A stretch of 64,000 bases of DNA from Leptotrichia sp. oral taxon 498. GTDB lineage: Bacteria > Fusobacteriota > Fusobacteriia > Fusobacteriales > Leptotrichiaceae. The stretch spans positions 558,001 to 622,000 of the forward strand of contig NZ_CP016753.1 in assembly GCF_002240055.1 (NCBI RefSeq). Direction: 5' to 3'. Under the pieces are notes generated by a model, which did no database searches, was not told where the DNA came from, and worked only from the letters and a program-made list of their open reading frames with translations. This document shows positions 1 through 8,311 of this stretch, one piece after another; the stretch's first letter is position 1; each line of letters begins with the position of its first letter. The position numbers were made by a program, and so were the translations under genes.

Positions 1-105
1 TGAAATTCCTTTAATATCCTCAATAATTGTGCTAAATAAAGTAGATTTTCCTACTCAATTTACTCCTACAAACAATTTTTTATTCGTAGCTCTATTAAAT
101 TCCAA
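1..105 (-). pseudogene. Edge of a P-loop NTPase gene with an in-frame UGA in its Walker A motif
   Basis: Reading leftward, the frame gives NKKLFVGVN, a UGA codon (57 to 55), then VGKSTLF. The pattern is a Walker A loop (GxxGxGKST) in which the expected glycine codon GGA is replaced by TGA, a single G-to-T change. Possible start: TTG at 105-103, just behind the end of the nuclease-like gene at 110, so the two were probably translated together. The gene leaves the window at position 1, so its family cannot be named. The GVNGxGKST style resembles zeta-toxin-like kinases and small ATPases, but this is only a resemblance. It is a nonsense mutation or a sequencing error; reassignment of UGA to glycine is very unlikely because UGA does not occur inside the other genes here. 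Confidence 0.45.
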
Positions 106-109
106 TTTC

Positions 110-1110
110 TTATTCCATATCCCCTAATCTTCCTAATTTATCTGAAATATCCACTCTTGGGTTTGTAATTTTAGAAGATAACAGTTCTATTAAATTTTCT
201 ATATTAATTTCTTTTATCTTAACTCTTTCTTTTTCTTTTATAGATCTTGTTTTTGAATTTCCCCCTTTAGTTATTATCCAAACTTGTTTTTTAGGCTCTT
301 TTAACGCTATTTCCATTTTCTCAACTCTTATTGTATTTTGATTTATTTGACTAACATAGTTGTCTATTTGCATTTCTTTATAATCTTCTCTTAAAGTACA
401 ATCATACAAAATATCAAGTTCATATGTTTTAATTATTCCATCAGCTCTTCCAGCTTGTTTTTTTCTAGAATATTGATACAATTCCACACCTAATAAATTT
501 AATACAAGTGCACAATAATCTTCAAATGTTTCACCTTTTTTTATTTCATCTAAATTTGTTTTTAAAACATTGATTATTTCATTAGATGTTTTTTCTATCA
601 AATTATTCCCTGTAATTTTTATTGTCGGAATATCATTACTTTTTGAAATTTCTGCTACCGAAAGAACATATCCATTTTTACTTCTCATAACTTTTAATTT
701 AAAGAAAATTTCCTGATCATTGGTTAATCCATCAAAACTCAATCCATCTAAATAATTAATTGGAAAACTAGAATACAATATAAAGGTTCTCTCAAAATTT
801 TCAGGAAATATGTGTTTATACTCTCTTCCTTTTTTATCAAGTTTTTTCAAACTTCTTATTTTACCTTTATGAGTTTCATTTTCGCTAGGAACTAAATTGA
901 CATCATTTGCATATCTTTTTGTATCATCCACTTCATTCGGAGCAAAATAAACATAATCTCCAGCTTTCAAATCTTCAAGTTTAAATCCTTCTGCTAAACT
1001 AGCATTTCCAAAAATAAATTTTTTTTCATCTTTTCCATCATTGACAAGCCCATATCCTTTTTCAACAATTATTTTTTTATTATTCCGATTGAATATTCTT
1101 TTTTTCCCAT
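110..1110 (-). pseudogene. Cold-shock-domain/nuclease-like protein gene, frame broken at a 7-A run
   Basis: A perfect GGAGG (1119-1123) precedes ATG at 1110. That frame gives MGKKEYSIGIIKK and stops at TAA directly after a run of seven A (plus-strand T run 1072-1078). One extra A joins it to a frame that reads IIVEKGYGLVNDG and continues without a stop to 110. The rebuilt N-terminus (about 70 residues) looks like a cold-shock/OB domain: GIIK, KGYG, FIFG, LKAGDYV, ANDV. The C-terminal half has FEDYCALVLNLLGVE, QAGRADG and ILYDCTLRED, which resembles the core of PD-(D/E)XK restriction-type nucleases, although the ExK position reads DCT. Without the frameshift the protein would be about 333 residues. 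An internal ATG at 970 opens a 286-residue remainder lacking most of the OB domain. Function as a defence nuclease is inference. Confidence 0.6.
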
Positions 1111-1138
1111 TTTATAATCCTCCACATTATAATTTAAA

Positions 1139-1768
1139 TTATGTATTTTTATTATCCTCAACCAAACCAAATTGCCTTTCCGTTTCTTTCTTTACAAACA
1201 AAAACTCTTTCAACGATTTTTCCTCAAAATCCTCATAATTATTTTTCAACTCACAAACCGCATTTCTAAGAATTTCCCCTTTTCTCACTCTTTTCGACAT
1301 TCCAAGAAAAACTCTCTCCAAAAAATCTAAATTTTTATACCTAGCTAAAACTCTTTCTCTCTTCAGCCAGTCAAAAAAATTTTTAAAATCATTTGGAAAA
1401 AATTTATCATATTTTTCAATATTTTTGATTATTTTTCTTTCAACTTTTTTCACATTCCCAAAATCAGGATTTCCACTAAAAATATTCCCAAAATTTTTGC
1501 ACAAAAAATGATCAACATACATATCCGATACAATCCCTTTAAAAATTCCAAATTTTTCTTGCAAAAATTCATTTAAAAAATTTTCTTTTCTATCAGAAAT
1601 TTTATCAATTAATCTATGTAAAATTATTCCGCTTTTTAAATTTTCCTGCAAATCAATTTTTTCGATTCTTCCTTTATAAAAATCTCCAGTAAAATTTCCA
1701 TAAAGTGTATTTTTATTTGTTTTTTCATCAATTTCAAGCGATATGACAGAATGTGCTAAATAGTTCAT
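1139..1768 (-). CDS. Acyl carrier protein phosphodiesterase-like protein (AcpH/DUF479 family)
   Basis: 209 residues. AcpH removes the 4'-phosphopantetheine arm from acyl carrier protein. The N-terminus MNYLAHSVISLE, the GNFTGDFYKG segment, IILHRLIDKISD and MYVDHFLCKNF match the family pattern MNFLAH, GN-x-x-DF, HRxID and DHFL. The conserved His and Asp residues probably bind the catalytic metal, as in HD-type phosphohydrolases. It ends 28 bases before the start of the broken nuclease-like gene and begins 41 bases after the HAD phosphatase gene, so it is likely cotranscribed with that gene and the pseudouridine synthase. The substrate in this organism is inferred only; the family also includes uncharacterised members. 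AcpS, which performs the opposite reaction, is encoded at 21652. Confidence 0.75.
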   Translation of the reverse strand: MNYLAHSVISLEIDEKTNKNTLYGNFTGDFYKGRIEKIDLQENLKSGIILHRLIDKISDRKENFLNEFLQEKFGIFKGIVSDMYVDHFLCKNFGNIFSGNPDFGNVKKVERKIIKNIEKYDKFFPNDFKNFFDWLKRERVLARYKNLDFLERVFLGMSKRVRKGEILRNAVCELKNNYEDFEEKSLKEFLFVKKETERQFGLVEDNKNT

Positions 1769-1809
1769 TTTGACTCCTACTTTTTATTTTTTTAGTGTAA
1801 AACTTAATT

Positions 1810-2442
1810 TTAAAAAGTTTTTAGAATTTCAGAAAAACTCTCAAATTCTCTAAAATTAATTCCATTTTCACTGCAAAACTTCACGGCTCTCGTTCCTTTT
1901 CTCACCAAGACAAAGTCAGCCACTTCCATCGCTCTATAGTCTGAAGGACCATCTCCTACATAAATTACTTCGTAACCTTGCTTTTTAAATTTTTCTACCG
2001 CTTCTTTCTTATCCACCCCATAAATTTTTTCTTTGTCTAAAAACAGATTTTCTACAGTAATTTTATTCCCATCAAATTTTAAATCGTTTGAAATTATTTT
2101 TTCATCAGGTAAATCTATTCCGTAGCCCAAAAGAGAGCCTTGCACATTAAGTCTTGAGCCAGCGCTCACAATTCTAAATTCTAGCCCACTTTGTACAAAA
2201 TCTTTAAAACTTTCACCTATTGTAACTTTTTCTTGTAATGTTTTAATATACTCGTCTTTTGTAATATTTAGCGAACTCAGTCCTTCTTTTATAAACTGTC
2301 TTATTGTTACTTTTCCTGCTTTGTATCTCTTTCGTAAATCCTTTTTAAATTCTGGATTGTGAGTTTCCAACAAAACGTCAGTGGAATCTTCATTACTTAT
2401 TGTCCTGTCAAAATCTATTAAAAAAATTCTTTTTTTATTCAT
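1810..2442 (-). CDS. HAD-superfamily phosphatase (MtnX/phosphoserine phosphatase-like)
   Basis: About 210 residues from ATG 2442, which sits 6-7 bases after an AGGAG; a TTG codon just upstream (2445) is a poorer start. The motifs of a HAD phosphatase are present: LIDFDRTIS (motif I with nucleophile and acid Asp), VSAGS (motif II), KKEAVEKFKK (motif III Lys) and YVGDGPSDYRAM (motif IV acidic pair). The arrangement with a small helical cap after motif I is that of the HAD-IB group, which includes MtnX-like and SerB-like enzymes. The substrate cannot be told from sequence; no methionine-salvage genes lie nearby. It begins 10 bases downstream of the stop of the pseudouridine synthase gene, so the two are almost certainly one transcript. 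Confidence 0.75.
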   Translation of the reverse strand: MNKKRIFLIDFDRTISNEDSTDVLLETHNPEFKKDLRKRYKAGKVTIRQFIKEGLSSLNITKDEYIKTLQEKVTIGESFKDFVQSGLEFRIVSAGSRLNVQGSLLGYGIDLPDEKIISNDLKFDGNKITVENLFLDKEKIYGVDKKEAVEKFKKQGYEVIYVGDGPSDYRAMEVADFVLVRKGTRAVKFCSENGINFREFESFSEILKTF

Positions 2443-2451
2443 CAATTTCTC

Positions 2452-3138
2452 CTACAGCCCTTTTAAATATTTTATTTCATCTTCAGTTAAAGCTCGGTAT
2501 TCTCCAACTCCCAAGTGTCCCAGCGTAAGTTCTCCCACTTTTACTCTTTTAAGCGCCTCAACTGTATATCCCAAAGTCTCAAACATCTTTCTTATTTGTC
2601 TATTTTTTCCTTCAAAAATTGCGATTCTAATTTCTCTTCTATCAAGTTTTTTCACTTTGGCAGGAGCTGTCCTTCTTCCATCAATTACCACTCCGTGTTT
2701 CAACGCTTCAATATCTTTTTCTTCAATATCTCTACTTATTTTTGTAATATAGCTCTTATACAACTTTTTTCTTGGATGCATGACATGATTATAAATATCG
2801 CCATCATTGCTTATTATGATAAGTCCTTCTGTCATAAAATCCAGCCTTCCATATGTAAAAAGCCTCGCACGTGATTTTATCAAATCTATCGCCAATTTTC
2901 TGCCAAATTTATCTTCATTGGAGCAAAGCACTCTTTTTGGCTTATTTAAAATATAATATTCGTATTTTGTATTTAATCGCACTCTTTCGCCATCAATTCT
3001 TACAACATCTTCAGGTTTTACATCCATTCCGATAATCGCTTCTTGCTTATTTACCGAAACTCTTCCTTCGTTTATCAATTCATCAGCTTTTCTACGAGAG
3101 CAAAATCCCGTTTCAGCTATAAATTTATTCAATCTCAT
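2452..3138 (-). CDS. rluB: 23S rRNA pseudouridine synthase, RsuA/RluB/RluF family
   Basis: 228 residues. An S4 RNA-binding domain occupies residues 1-50 (MRLNKFIAETGFCSRRKADELI), followed by the RsuA-family catalytic domain. The catalytic Asp is in YGRLDFMTEG (about residue 100). The usual text here is GRLDxDTEGLLLLTNDG, so the second Asp is replaced by Met while the first, catalytic one is kept. HPRKKLYKSY and RQIRKMFETLGY are further family signatures. The family converts a specific uridine of rRNA to pseudouridine; RluB acts on 23S helix 89, but choosing RluB over RsuA or RluF from sequence alone is tentative. GAGG precedes the ATG. Six TTTTA repeats lie 25 bases upstream of the start. It probably leads an operon with the HAD phosphatase and the AcpH-like gene. 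Confidence 0.8.
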   Translation of the reverse strand: MRLNKFIAETGFCSRRKADELINEGRVSVNKQEAIIGMDVKPEDVVRIDGERVRLNTKYEYYILNKPKRVLCSNEDKFGRKLAIDLIKSRARLFTYGRLDFMTEGLIIISNDGDIYNHVMHPRKKLYKSYITKISRDIEEKDIEALKHGVVIDGRRTAPAKVKKLDRREIRIAIFEGKNRQIRKMFETLGYTVEALKRVKVGELTLGHLGVGEYRALTEDEIKYLKGL

Positions 3139-3162
3139 TATTTTCTTTACCTCGTTTATTTG

Positions 3163-3192
3163 TTTTATTTTATTTTATTTTATTTTATTTTA
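3163..3192. repeat. TTTTA pentanucleotide repeat, six perfect copies
   Basis: Six tandem TTTTA units end 25-54 bases upstream of the pseudouridine synthase start codon, read as TAAAA on its coding strand. Degenerate copies continue to about 3210. Such tracts can change length by slippage. Here the repeat falls where a promoter or leader would lie. No obvious -10/-35 pair is disrupted, so an effect on expression is not shown. Confidence 0.8.
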
Positions 3193-3307
3193 TCTTAATT
3201 TATTTTACTTTCTATAACTAAAATTTTAAATTTTAATAATTTAATCATATCTTTTTATTTTTATATTTTTATTTTTCATTCAATTTTTCAGATTTTCTTT
3301 AATTTTT

Positions 3308-3907
3308 TTATTTTTTTGTTTTATAACTTTCACTTTCAATAATTTTGTCTTCATCGCCATAAAGCAACTTTATTTTTTCAAATTGCGCATATCCTGGAAG
3401 TTGAGCTTTTTTTTGAATGTTCAAATAACTAAAAAATTCTTCGCTCACTTCATACAAATTAGGTGTTCCAACAGCTTTCTTTTTTCCTGAAATATAAATT
3501 AATTTTTTTTCTTGCAGCGTTGCCAAACTTTTTTCAGCACCGACTCCTCTTATCTGCTCTATTTCCAATTTTGTAACAGGACCTTTATATGCGATGATTG
3601 CTAATGTTTCCATCGCTGATTTGGATAATTTTTTTAATTTTAATTCAGGATTAAAAAATTTTTTTATATCAAGTCCAAATAATGGATTTGATACAAAATA
3701 TACAACATCGTCCTCAATTCTTAAATTTATTCCGCTATCTTTTCTTTTTTCTTTTAAATTTAACAATATTTTTTCAAGCTCTTTTTTTTCTATATCATAA
3801 AATGAAGCAAGTTCATCAATTTTTAACATTTCTTTTGATAAAAATATAATTGCTTCTAACTTTTCTTCTATTCTAAAATATTTATTTTGAGTGTTTTCAT
3901 CTTTCAC
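3308..3907 (-). CDS. scpB: Segregation and condensation protein B
   Basis: 199 residues. ScpB is the winged-helix (kleisin-associated) subunit that binds ScpA and, with SMC, condenses and separates sister chromosomes. The signature block AMETLAIIAYKGPVTKLEIE followed by IRGV is nearly the family consensus (LETLAIIAYKQPITRxEIExIRGV). The first winged helix is at about residues 10-75 and the second at 85-160. The C-terminal tail is short and lysine-rich. It lies 80 bases downstream of mreB and is separated from it by a strong hairpin. No scpA or smc gene is in the window, which is unusual as scpA commonly precedes scpB. Confidence 0.9.
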   Translation of the reverse strand: MKDENTQNKYFRIEEKLEAIIFLSKEMLKIDELASFYDIEKKELEKILLNLKEKRKDSGINLRIEDDVVYFVSNPLFGLDIKKFFNPELKLKKLSKSAMETLAIIAYKGPVTKLEIEQIRGVGAEKSLATLQEKKLIYISGKKKAVGTPNLYEVSEEFFSYLNIQKKAQLPGYAQFEKIKLLYGDEDKIIESESYKTKK

Positions 3908-3949
3908 ATTTTCACATCCAAATTTTATTTTTCAAATACTAAAATTATT

Positions 3950-3983
3950 AGGGATTGCCTTAAATAAGACAAATCCCTTTTTT
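3950..3983. terminator. Hairpin between mreB and scpB
   Basis: Inverted repeat with arms AGGGATTGCCTT (3950-3961) and AAGACAAATCCCT (3966-3978) around a short loop. On the plus strand it is followed by a run of T, making a canonical intrinsic terminator in that direction. On the mreB/scpB coding strand the hairpin forms too but the following bases (AATAATTTTAG) are only a weak U-tract. It may partly end the mreB transcript and stop antisense transcription. Confidence 0.55.
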
Positions 3984-3987
3984 ATTT

Positions 3988-5034
3988 TTAATATTCAATT
4001 GTTGGAGAAATAATTACATTTTTGTAATCATCGAAATCATCTAACACTTTTGCAATACCATTTATAACAGCGTGAATTGCATCATCGCCAACAGTCACTT
4101 TTAATTTTAATTCTTCTTCTATTCTTTCTTTTAAAAGTCTGATTGTAGCTCCTCCACCTGATAAATAAATTCCTGTTTCATAAATATCAGCTGCCACTTC
4201 TGGTTCAATTTCCTCAATTGTTATTCTGACTTCGTCAATTATCATGTCAATATGTCTTTCAATCGCTCCTTCAATTTCAGAAGCTTTAATTTTCATACTT
4301 TTTGGAAGTCCAACACCCAATTCTCGACCTCTTATTTCATATTCTTTATTCGGATCATCTTGACTTATTGTATTTATTTTTAGCTCTTCAGCCGTTTTTT
4401 CGCCAATTAATAAATTACGCTCATCTTTTATATACTCCACAATATCATCATTTAAGTGATCTCCAGCAACTTTTACCGATCTTGAAAGTGCAGGTCCTCC
4501 TGATACGATAAACGCAATTTCAGTAGTTCCTCCTCCTATATCGACAATAAGATGTCCTTTTGGCTCAAATAAATCAATTCCAACTCCAATTGCAGCTGCA
4601 ACAGGTTCTTCAATTAAGTAAACATCTTTTGCACCCGCATCTTTTACAACTTCCACAACCGCTCTTCTCTCAACTTGCGTTACTCCGCTTGGCACACAAA
4701 TAATAACTCTTGCACTATTAAATTTATCCTTTTTTAATTTACCTAAAAATTCCTCTATCATTTTTTCTGTTATTTCATAATTAGAAATTACTCCATTTTT
4801 AAGAGGTCTTATTATTTCTGTATGTTTCGCAGTTCTTCCTATTATTTCTTTAGCTTTTGATCCAATGAACTCCACATCTTCTGTCTTTACATTTATGGCT
4901 ACATAAGTTGGCTCATCTACTTGAATTCCCTCTCCTTTTACATAGACAACCGTATTCGCTGTTCCCAGATCAATCGCTACATCACGCATTGATCTAGTTG
5001 AAATATTTGTTTTAAAAAAATCTAAAAATTTCAT
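3988..5034 (-). CDS. mreB: Rod-shape-determining protein MreB
   Basis: 348 residues, the usual length for MreB. This bacterial actin polymerises on the inner membrane and guides the cell-wall elongation machinery, giving rod or filament shape. The phosphate-1 loop DLGTANT is at residues 22-28, the phosphate-2 loop VDIGGGTTEIAF is near 165, and YLSGGGATI is near 290. The N-terminal MKFLDFFKTN is a short amphipathic helix like the membrane-binding helix of other MreBs. No mreC or mreD follows; scpB comes next. A start-proximal GGAGAAA ribosome site is visible, and a good promoter lies 96-124 bases upstream. Confidence 0.96.
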   Translation of the reverse strand: MKFLDFFKTNISTRSMRDVAIDLGTANTVVYVKGEGIQVDEPTYVAINVKTEDVEFIGSKAKEIIGRTAKHTEIIRPLKNGVISNYEITEKMIEEFLGKLKKDKFNSARVIICVPSGVTQVERRAVVEVVKDAGAKDVYLIEEPVAAAIGVGIDLFEPKGHLIVDIGGGTTEIAFIVSGGPALSRSVKVAGDHLNDDIVEYIKDERNLLIGEKTAEELKINTISQDDPNKEYEIRGRELGVGLPKSMKIKASEIEGAIERHIDMIIDEVRITIEEIEPEVAADIYETGIYLSGGGATIRLLKERIEEELKLKVTVGDDAIHAVINGIAKVLDDFDDYKNVIISPTIEY

Positions 5035-5129
5035 CTAATTTCTCCTTTTCTCACATATTTTTTATTTATTTCAAATCAAACAATAGAAGATTTTTTTATC
5101 TCTTATTTTCAATTTTGTATACATAGTGT

Positions 5130-5158
5130 ATTTTACCATTTTTTTCAAATAATCTCAA
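5130..5158 (-). promoter_or_regulatory. Probable sigma-70 promoter of mreB
   Basis: Coding-strand TTGAGA (5158-5153), a 17-base spacer and TAAAAT (5135-5130). A second candidate (TTGAAA/TATGTA) overlaps it a few bases downstream. It lies in the 145-base ftsK-mreB gap and would give a leader of roughly 90 bases. Confidence 0.5.
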
Positions 5159-5179
5159 TCAGCATTACAAAAAATTTTT

Positions 5180-7672
5180 TTACTTATTCAAATCTTCATT
5201 TAATATCTGACCATCATCACTAATTACTCCATTATCTTTTAACTGATTATAAATTCTTGAAGCTCTGTTAAATCCTGTTTTCAATTTTCTCTGAAGCAGT
5301 GAAATTGATACTCTTTGCTCCTCCCTTATCACTTTTACCGCATTATCAAAAAATGGATCTAAGTCATTTTCTTCTTCGTAAGTTTCTTCCAAAACTTCAT
5401 TTCGATATTGAACTTTTTTACTTTTTTTCAATGTATCTGTCAAATTTTTAACTTCTTCATCTGAAATATAAGCTCCTTGTATTCTCTCTAACTTAGAAGA
5501 ACCATTTGCAAGTAAAAGCATATCTCCTTGTCCTAGTAATTTTTCAGCTCCCGATGTATCAAGAATCGTTCTTGAATCAATTTGAGAACGAAGTGCAAAG
5601 GAAATTCTGCTTGGAAGATTTGCCTTTATCATTCCTGTGATCACATCTGTTGACGGTCTTTGAGTTGCAACTACCAAATGTATTCCAACAGCTCTTGCTT
5701 TTTGTGCAATTCTTGCTATAGATTCTTCCACGCTATTCGATGCAACCATCATCAAATCTGCAAGTTCGTCAATAATTATGACAATATATGGCATTTTTTC
5801 AACAAAATTTAAGGAATTGTAACTTACAATATTTCTAACTCCATTTTCCATTAATTTTTTGTATCTGTTCTCCATTTCATTGACTGCCCATTTTAATGCA
5901 ATTGCTGCTTTTTGCGGATCTATTATAACGGGAACAAGCAAGTGCGGAATGTCGTTATATGGCATAAGCTCCACCATTTTGGGATCAATCATTATAAATT
6001 TAACTTCTTTATCCGATTTTTTTGAAATCAAAGTTGAAATTATTGTATTTACTGCAACTGATTTTCCTGAACCAGTCTGTCCCGCAATAAGTAAATGTGG
6101 CATTTTTACAATATCTATAAATTTATCCCGTCCTACAATATTTTTTCCCAAAATTACTTTTAATTCACCTTTGTCAAGTTCATTATTTTTTATAATGTTG
6201 GCAAAATGAACATTTTCCTTTATCTTATTTGGAGTTTCAATCCCAATTGTATTTTTTCCTGGAATTGGCGCTTCTATTCTAATACTTTCTGCAGCCAGAT
6301 TCATAGCAATATCGTCCGCTAAATTAGTTACTTTGCTCACTTTAATCCCTTTTGGAATAACGATTTCATATCTTGTTATCGTAGGCCCATATTCATAATT
6401 CACAACTTTTGCATCAATTCCAAATTCTTTTAAGACACTTTCCAGATGACTTACATTATCTCGTATACTTTTCTCAATTTTTCTTTTTGTTTCAAAATCC
6501 ATCGGTTTTGATTTAAAAATTTTTTCAATTGATTTTTTTATAATTTCATTATACCCTTGATTTTTTTCCAATAAATTATTTGCCTCTTTTAATTTTTCTT
6601 CTAATTTTTTTTCTTTTTCAATCACTTCTTTGTTTTCAAAAGCTGAAAGTTTAGGAAATTGCTGAAAACTCAAGTCCTCTTCCAAATCTTTTTTTATCTT
6701 ATCATTTTTAAATGGCGATAAAATTTCCAATTTCATACCTTTTTTTTGTTTTGAGTTTTCTTTTTGAATATCGTTGTCATTTTCTTCTTTTTTGTCATCT
6801 TTATTTTCAAATGTGTTTATTTCGCTTTTAAGATTGTTCTCAACAATTGATTTTTTTGAATTTTTATCTTCTTTAATTCCTTTATCTTGACTTTCTTTTT
6901 TTTCTAAAATTTCCATCCATTCTTTTTCTTTTTCTTTTAATTCCTCGTCAGAATAAACTTGTGTCTTTTGCAAAAAATTTTCCTTCGGCTTTTTTGAAAT
7001 CTCAAAGCTTAATTTTTCATTTCTCGAATTTATAATTTTCTCTTTTAACATCTGTTTCTGATATTCTTTATAATTAGTCTTTTTTAATTTTTCAGCATAT
7101 TTTTTTGCTGCCAATTTTCTTTTTTTCTCTTTATACTCATCACTTTTTGAATATCTAATCCACTCTTTTATATACTCATATCCAAATTCTATAAAATCCT
7201 TAACAACAAAAAAAATAGATACAATCATAAAAACAATAAGTAAAATTCCCATTTCAGAGGAACTGATTACTTTATAAAATGGCATACTTACAACTCCGCC
7301 TAAAACTCCTCCGCTCTGTTTATTAAATCCGTAACTAAGCAGCTCTCTTCCTGCTTCAATAAACGTTTTACTAAGCGGGTTTCCATGCAAAACAGAATTT
7401 CTAATTAAAATTAGTGACAAACTCAAAAACCATCCGATAAAAGCAATTATTTTCCCACGAGTGACATTCACTTTTTCCAAAAAAAATACAAAAGCTCCAT
7501 AAGCAATTGCAGAAAGTCCTAAAAACCAAGTCATTTTACCAAAAAACATCAAAATTAGTGAAAACAAATTGTCATTAGAACTTTTATCTGGTGAATTAAT
7601 AACCAAAAGCAATATCAGTATTATCCCAGCTACAATCCAGATAAAACCTTCTATTTTTCTCTTTTTATTCAT
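5180..7672 (-). CDS. ftsK: DNA translocase FtsK/SpoIIIE
   Basis: 830 residues. FtsK is a hexameric motor at the division septum that pumps chromosome ends into the right daughter cell. Four hydrophobic segments lie in residues 8-160 (for example WIVAGIILILLLVI), then a long charged, Lys/Glu-rich linker (about 170-400), and then the RecA-like motor. The motor has GxKVSKVTNLADDIAMNLAA, Walker A GQTGSGKS (about 530), Walker B YIVIIIDELADLMM and VATQRPSTDVITG. The C-terminal gamma winged helix (about 765-825: VSISLLQRKLKTGFNRASRI) reads KOPS-like guide sites. The length suits a four-TM FtsK. It starts with ATG after AAGGAG, 7-8 bases apart. A promoter is visible upstream. Confidence 0.96.
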   Translation of the reverse strand: MNKKRKIEGFIWIVAGIILILLLVINSPDKSSNDNLFSLILMFFGKMTWFLGLSAIAYGAFVFFLEKVNVTRGKIIAFIGWFLSLSLILIRNSVLHGNPLSKTFIEAGRELLSYGFNKQSGGVLGGVVSMPFYKVISSSEMGILLIVFMIVSIFFVVKDFIEFGYEYIKEWIRYSKSDEYKEKKRKLAAKKYAEKLKKTNYKEYQKQMLKEKIINSRNEKLSFEISKKPKENFLQKTQVYSDEELKEKEKEWMEILEKKESQDKGIKEDKNSKKSIVENNLKSEINTFENKDDKKEENDNDIQKENSKQKKGMKLEILSPFKNDKIKKDLEEDLSFQQFPKLSAFENKEVIEKEKKLEEKLKEANNLLEKNQGYNEIIKKSIEKIFKSKPMDFETKRKIEKSIRDNVSHLESVLKEFGIDAKVVNYEYGPTITRYEIVIPKGIKVSKVTNLADDIAMNLAAESIRIEAPIPGKNTIGIETPNKIKENVHFANIIKNNELDKGELKVILGKNIVGRDKFIDIVKMPHLLIAGQTGSGKSVAVNTIISTLISKKSDKEVKFIMIDPKMVELMPYNDIPHLLVPVIIDPQKAAIALKWAVNEMENRYKKLMENGVRNIVSYNSLNFVEKMPYIVIIIDELADLMMVASNSVEESIARIAQKARAVGIHLVVATQRPSTDVITGMIKANLPSRISFALRSQIDSRTILDTSGAEKLLGQGDMLLLANGSSKLERIQGAYISDEEVKNLTDTLKKSKKVQYRNEVLEETYEEENDLDPFFDNAVKVIREEQRVSISLLQRKLKTGFNRASRIYNQLKDNGVISDDGQILNEDLNK

Positions 7673-7753
7673 TTTTTTCTCCTTTCTTTCGATTTTTTAT
7701 ACCAACAAATATAATATTTTTATACACTTAATAATTTCATATTTTAGTAATTT

Positions 7754-7782
7754 ATTATACAATATTTTTTTCATTTTGTCAT
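7754..7782 (-). promoter_or_regulatory. Probable promoter of ftsK
   Basis: Coding-strand ATGACA (7782-7777), a 17-base spacer and a perfect TATAAT (7759-7754). It lies about 80 bases upstream of the ftsK start and downstream of the terminator hairpin that closes the adk-map-DUF1304 group. Confidence 0.6.
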
Positions 7783-7799
7783 TTTTTAAAATTTTACAA

Positions 7800-7850
7800 A
7801 ATAAAAAATGCATTATTTATGTTAAATATTTTAACATTTTTATGCATTTA
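7800..7850 (-). terminator. Intrinsic terminator after the DUF1304 gene
   Basis: Two nested inverted repeats: outer AAATGCAT/ATGCATTT (7806-7813 and 7842-7849) and inner ATGTTAAA/TTTAACAT around a 3-base loop. On the coding strand a U-run (TTTTTTATTTT) follows. It closes the transcript of the gene ending at 7871. Confidence 0.8.
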
Positions 7851-7870
7851 TTATTTTAAATTTTCTTTTT

Positions 7871-8248
7871 TTATGAAATTAGTAGTGGTAATAATAAAGC
7901 TATTAATGCTAAAATTGCCGGAACTCCCTGTAATATAAATATTCTTTTAGATACTGTCACTGAGCCGTAAAATGCTGCGCAGATGATACAAACAATAAAA
8001 AATACTGCGATTTGAACTTGATATTCCGTTGCTTCAATCAAGCTCCAAATTAGTCCAGAAGCTAGAAATCCATTATATAATCCTTGGTTTCCAAGCATTT
8101 TTTTAACTCTTTCATCTCTCAAAAATTCCAAATCCAAATTAAACATCTTTTGAGTTGTCTTACTTTCGGTTCCATACATTTCGAGATATAAGATATAAAA
8201 ATGCTCCAGTGCCACTAAAAGTATTAAAAATTTTGCTAATATACTCAA
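7871..8248 (-). CDS. DUF1304 family small membrane protein
   Basis: 125 residues, nearly all hydrophobic, with four predicted membrane segments (about 4-22, 52-72, 78-98 and 104-123). The N-terminus with LVALEHFYILYLEMYG and the middle segment NQGLYNGFLASGLIW are recognisable DUF1304 family sequence. Family function is unknown. It begins 63 bases after map and ends at a strong terminator, so it is probably the last gene of the adk-map transcript. Nothing in the sequence suggests an enzyme. Confidence 0.75.
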   Translation of the reverse strand: MSILAKFLILLVALEHFYILYLEMYGTESKTTQKMFNLDLEFLRDERVKKMLGNQGLYNGFLASGLIWSLIEATEYQVQIAVFFIVCIICAAFYGSVTVSKRIFILQGVPAILALIALLLPLLIS

Positions 8249-8311
8249 AATTATAATTTTTCCTTTCTAAAAAATAATATATTTTTTTACTGTTTATAAA
8301 CTTTAGCTAAA

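Noticed and set aside
1-110. Reassignment of UGA to glycine, as in some candidate-phylum bacteria
   Set aside because: No other in-frame UGA occurs in the conserved genes of this window and several of them end at UGA or UAA as expected, so a local mutation is far likelier.
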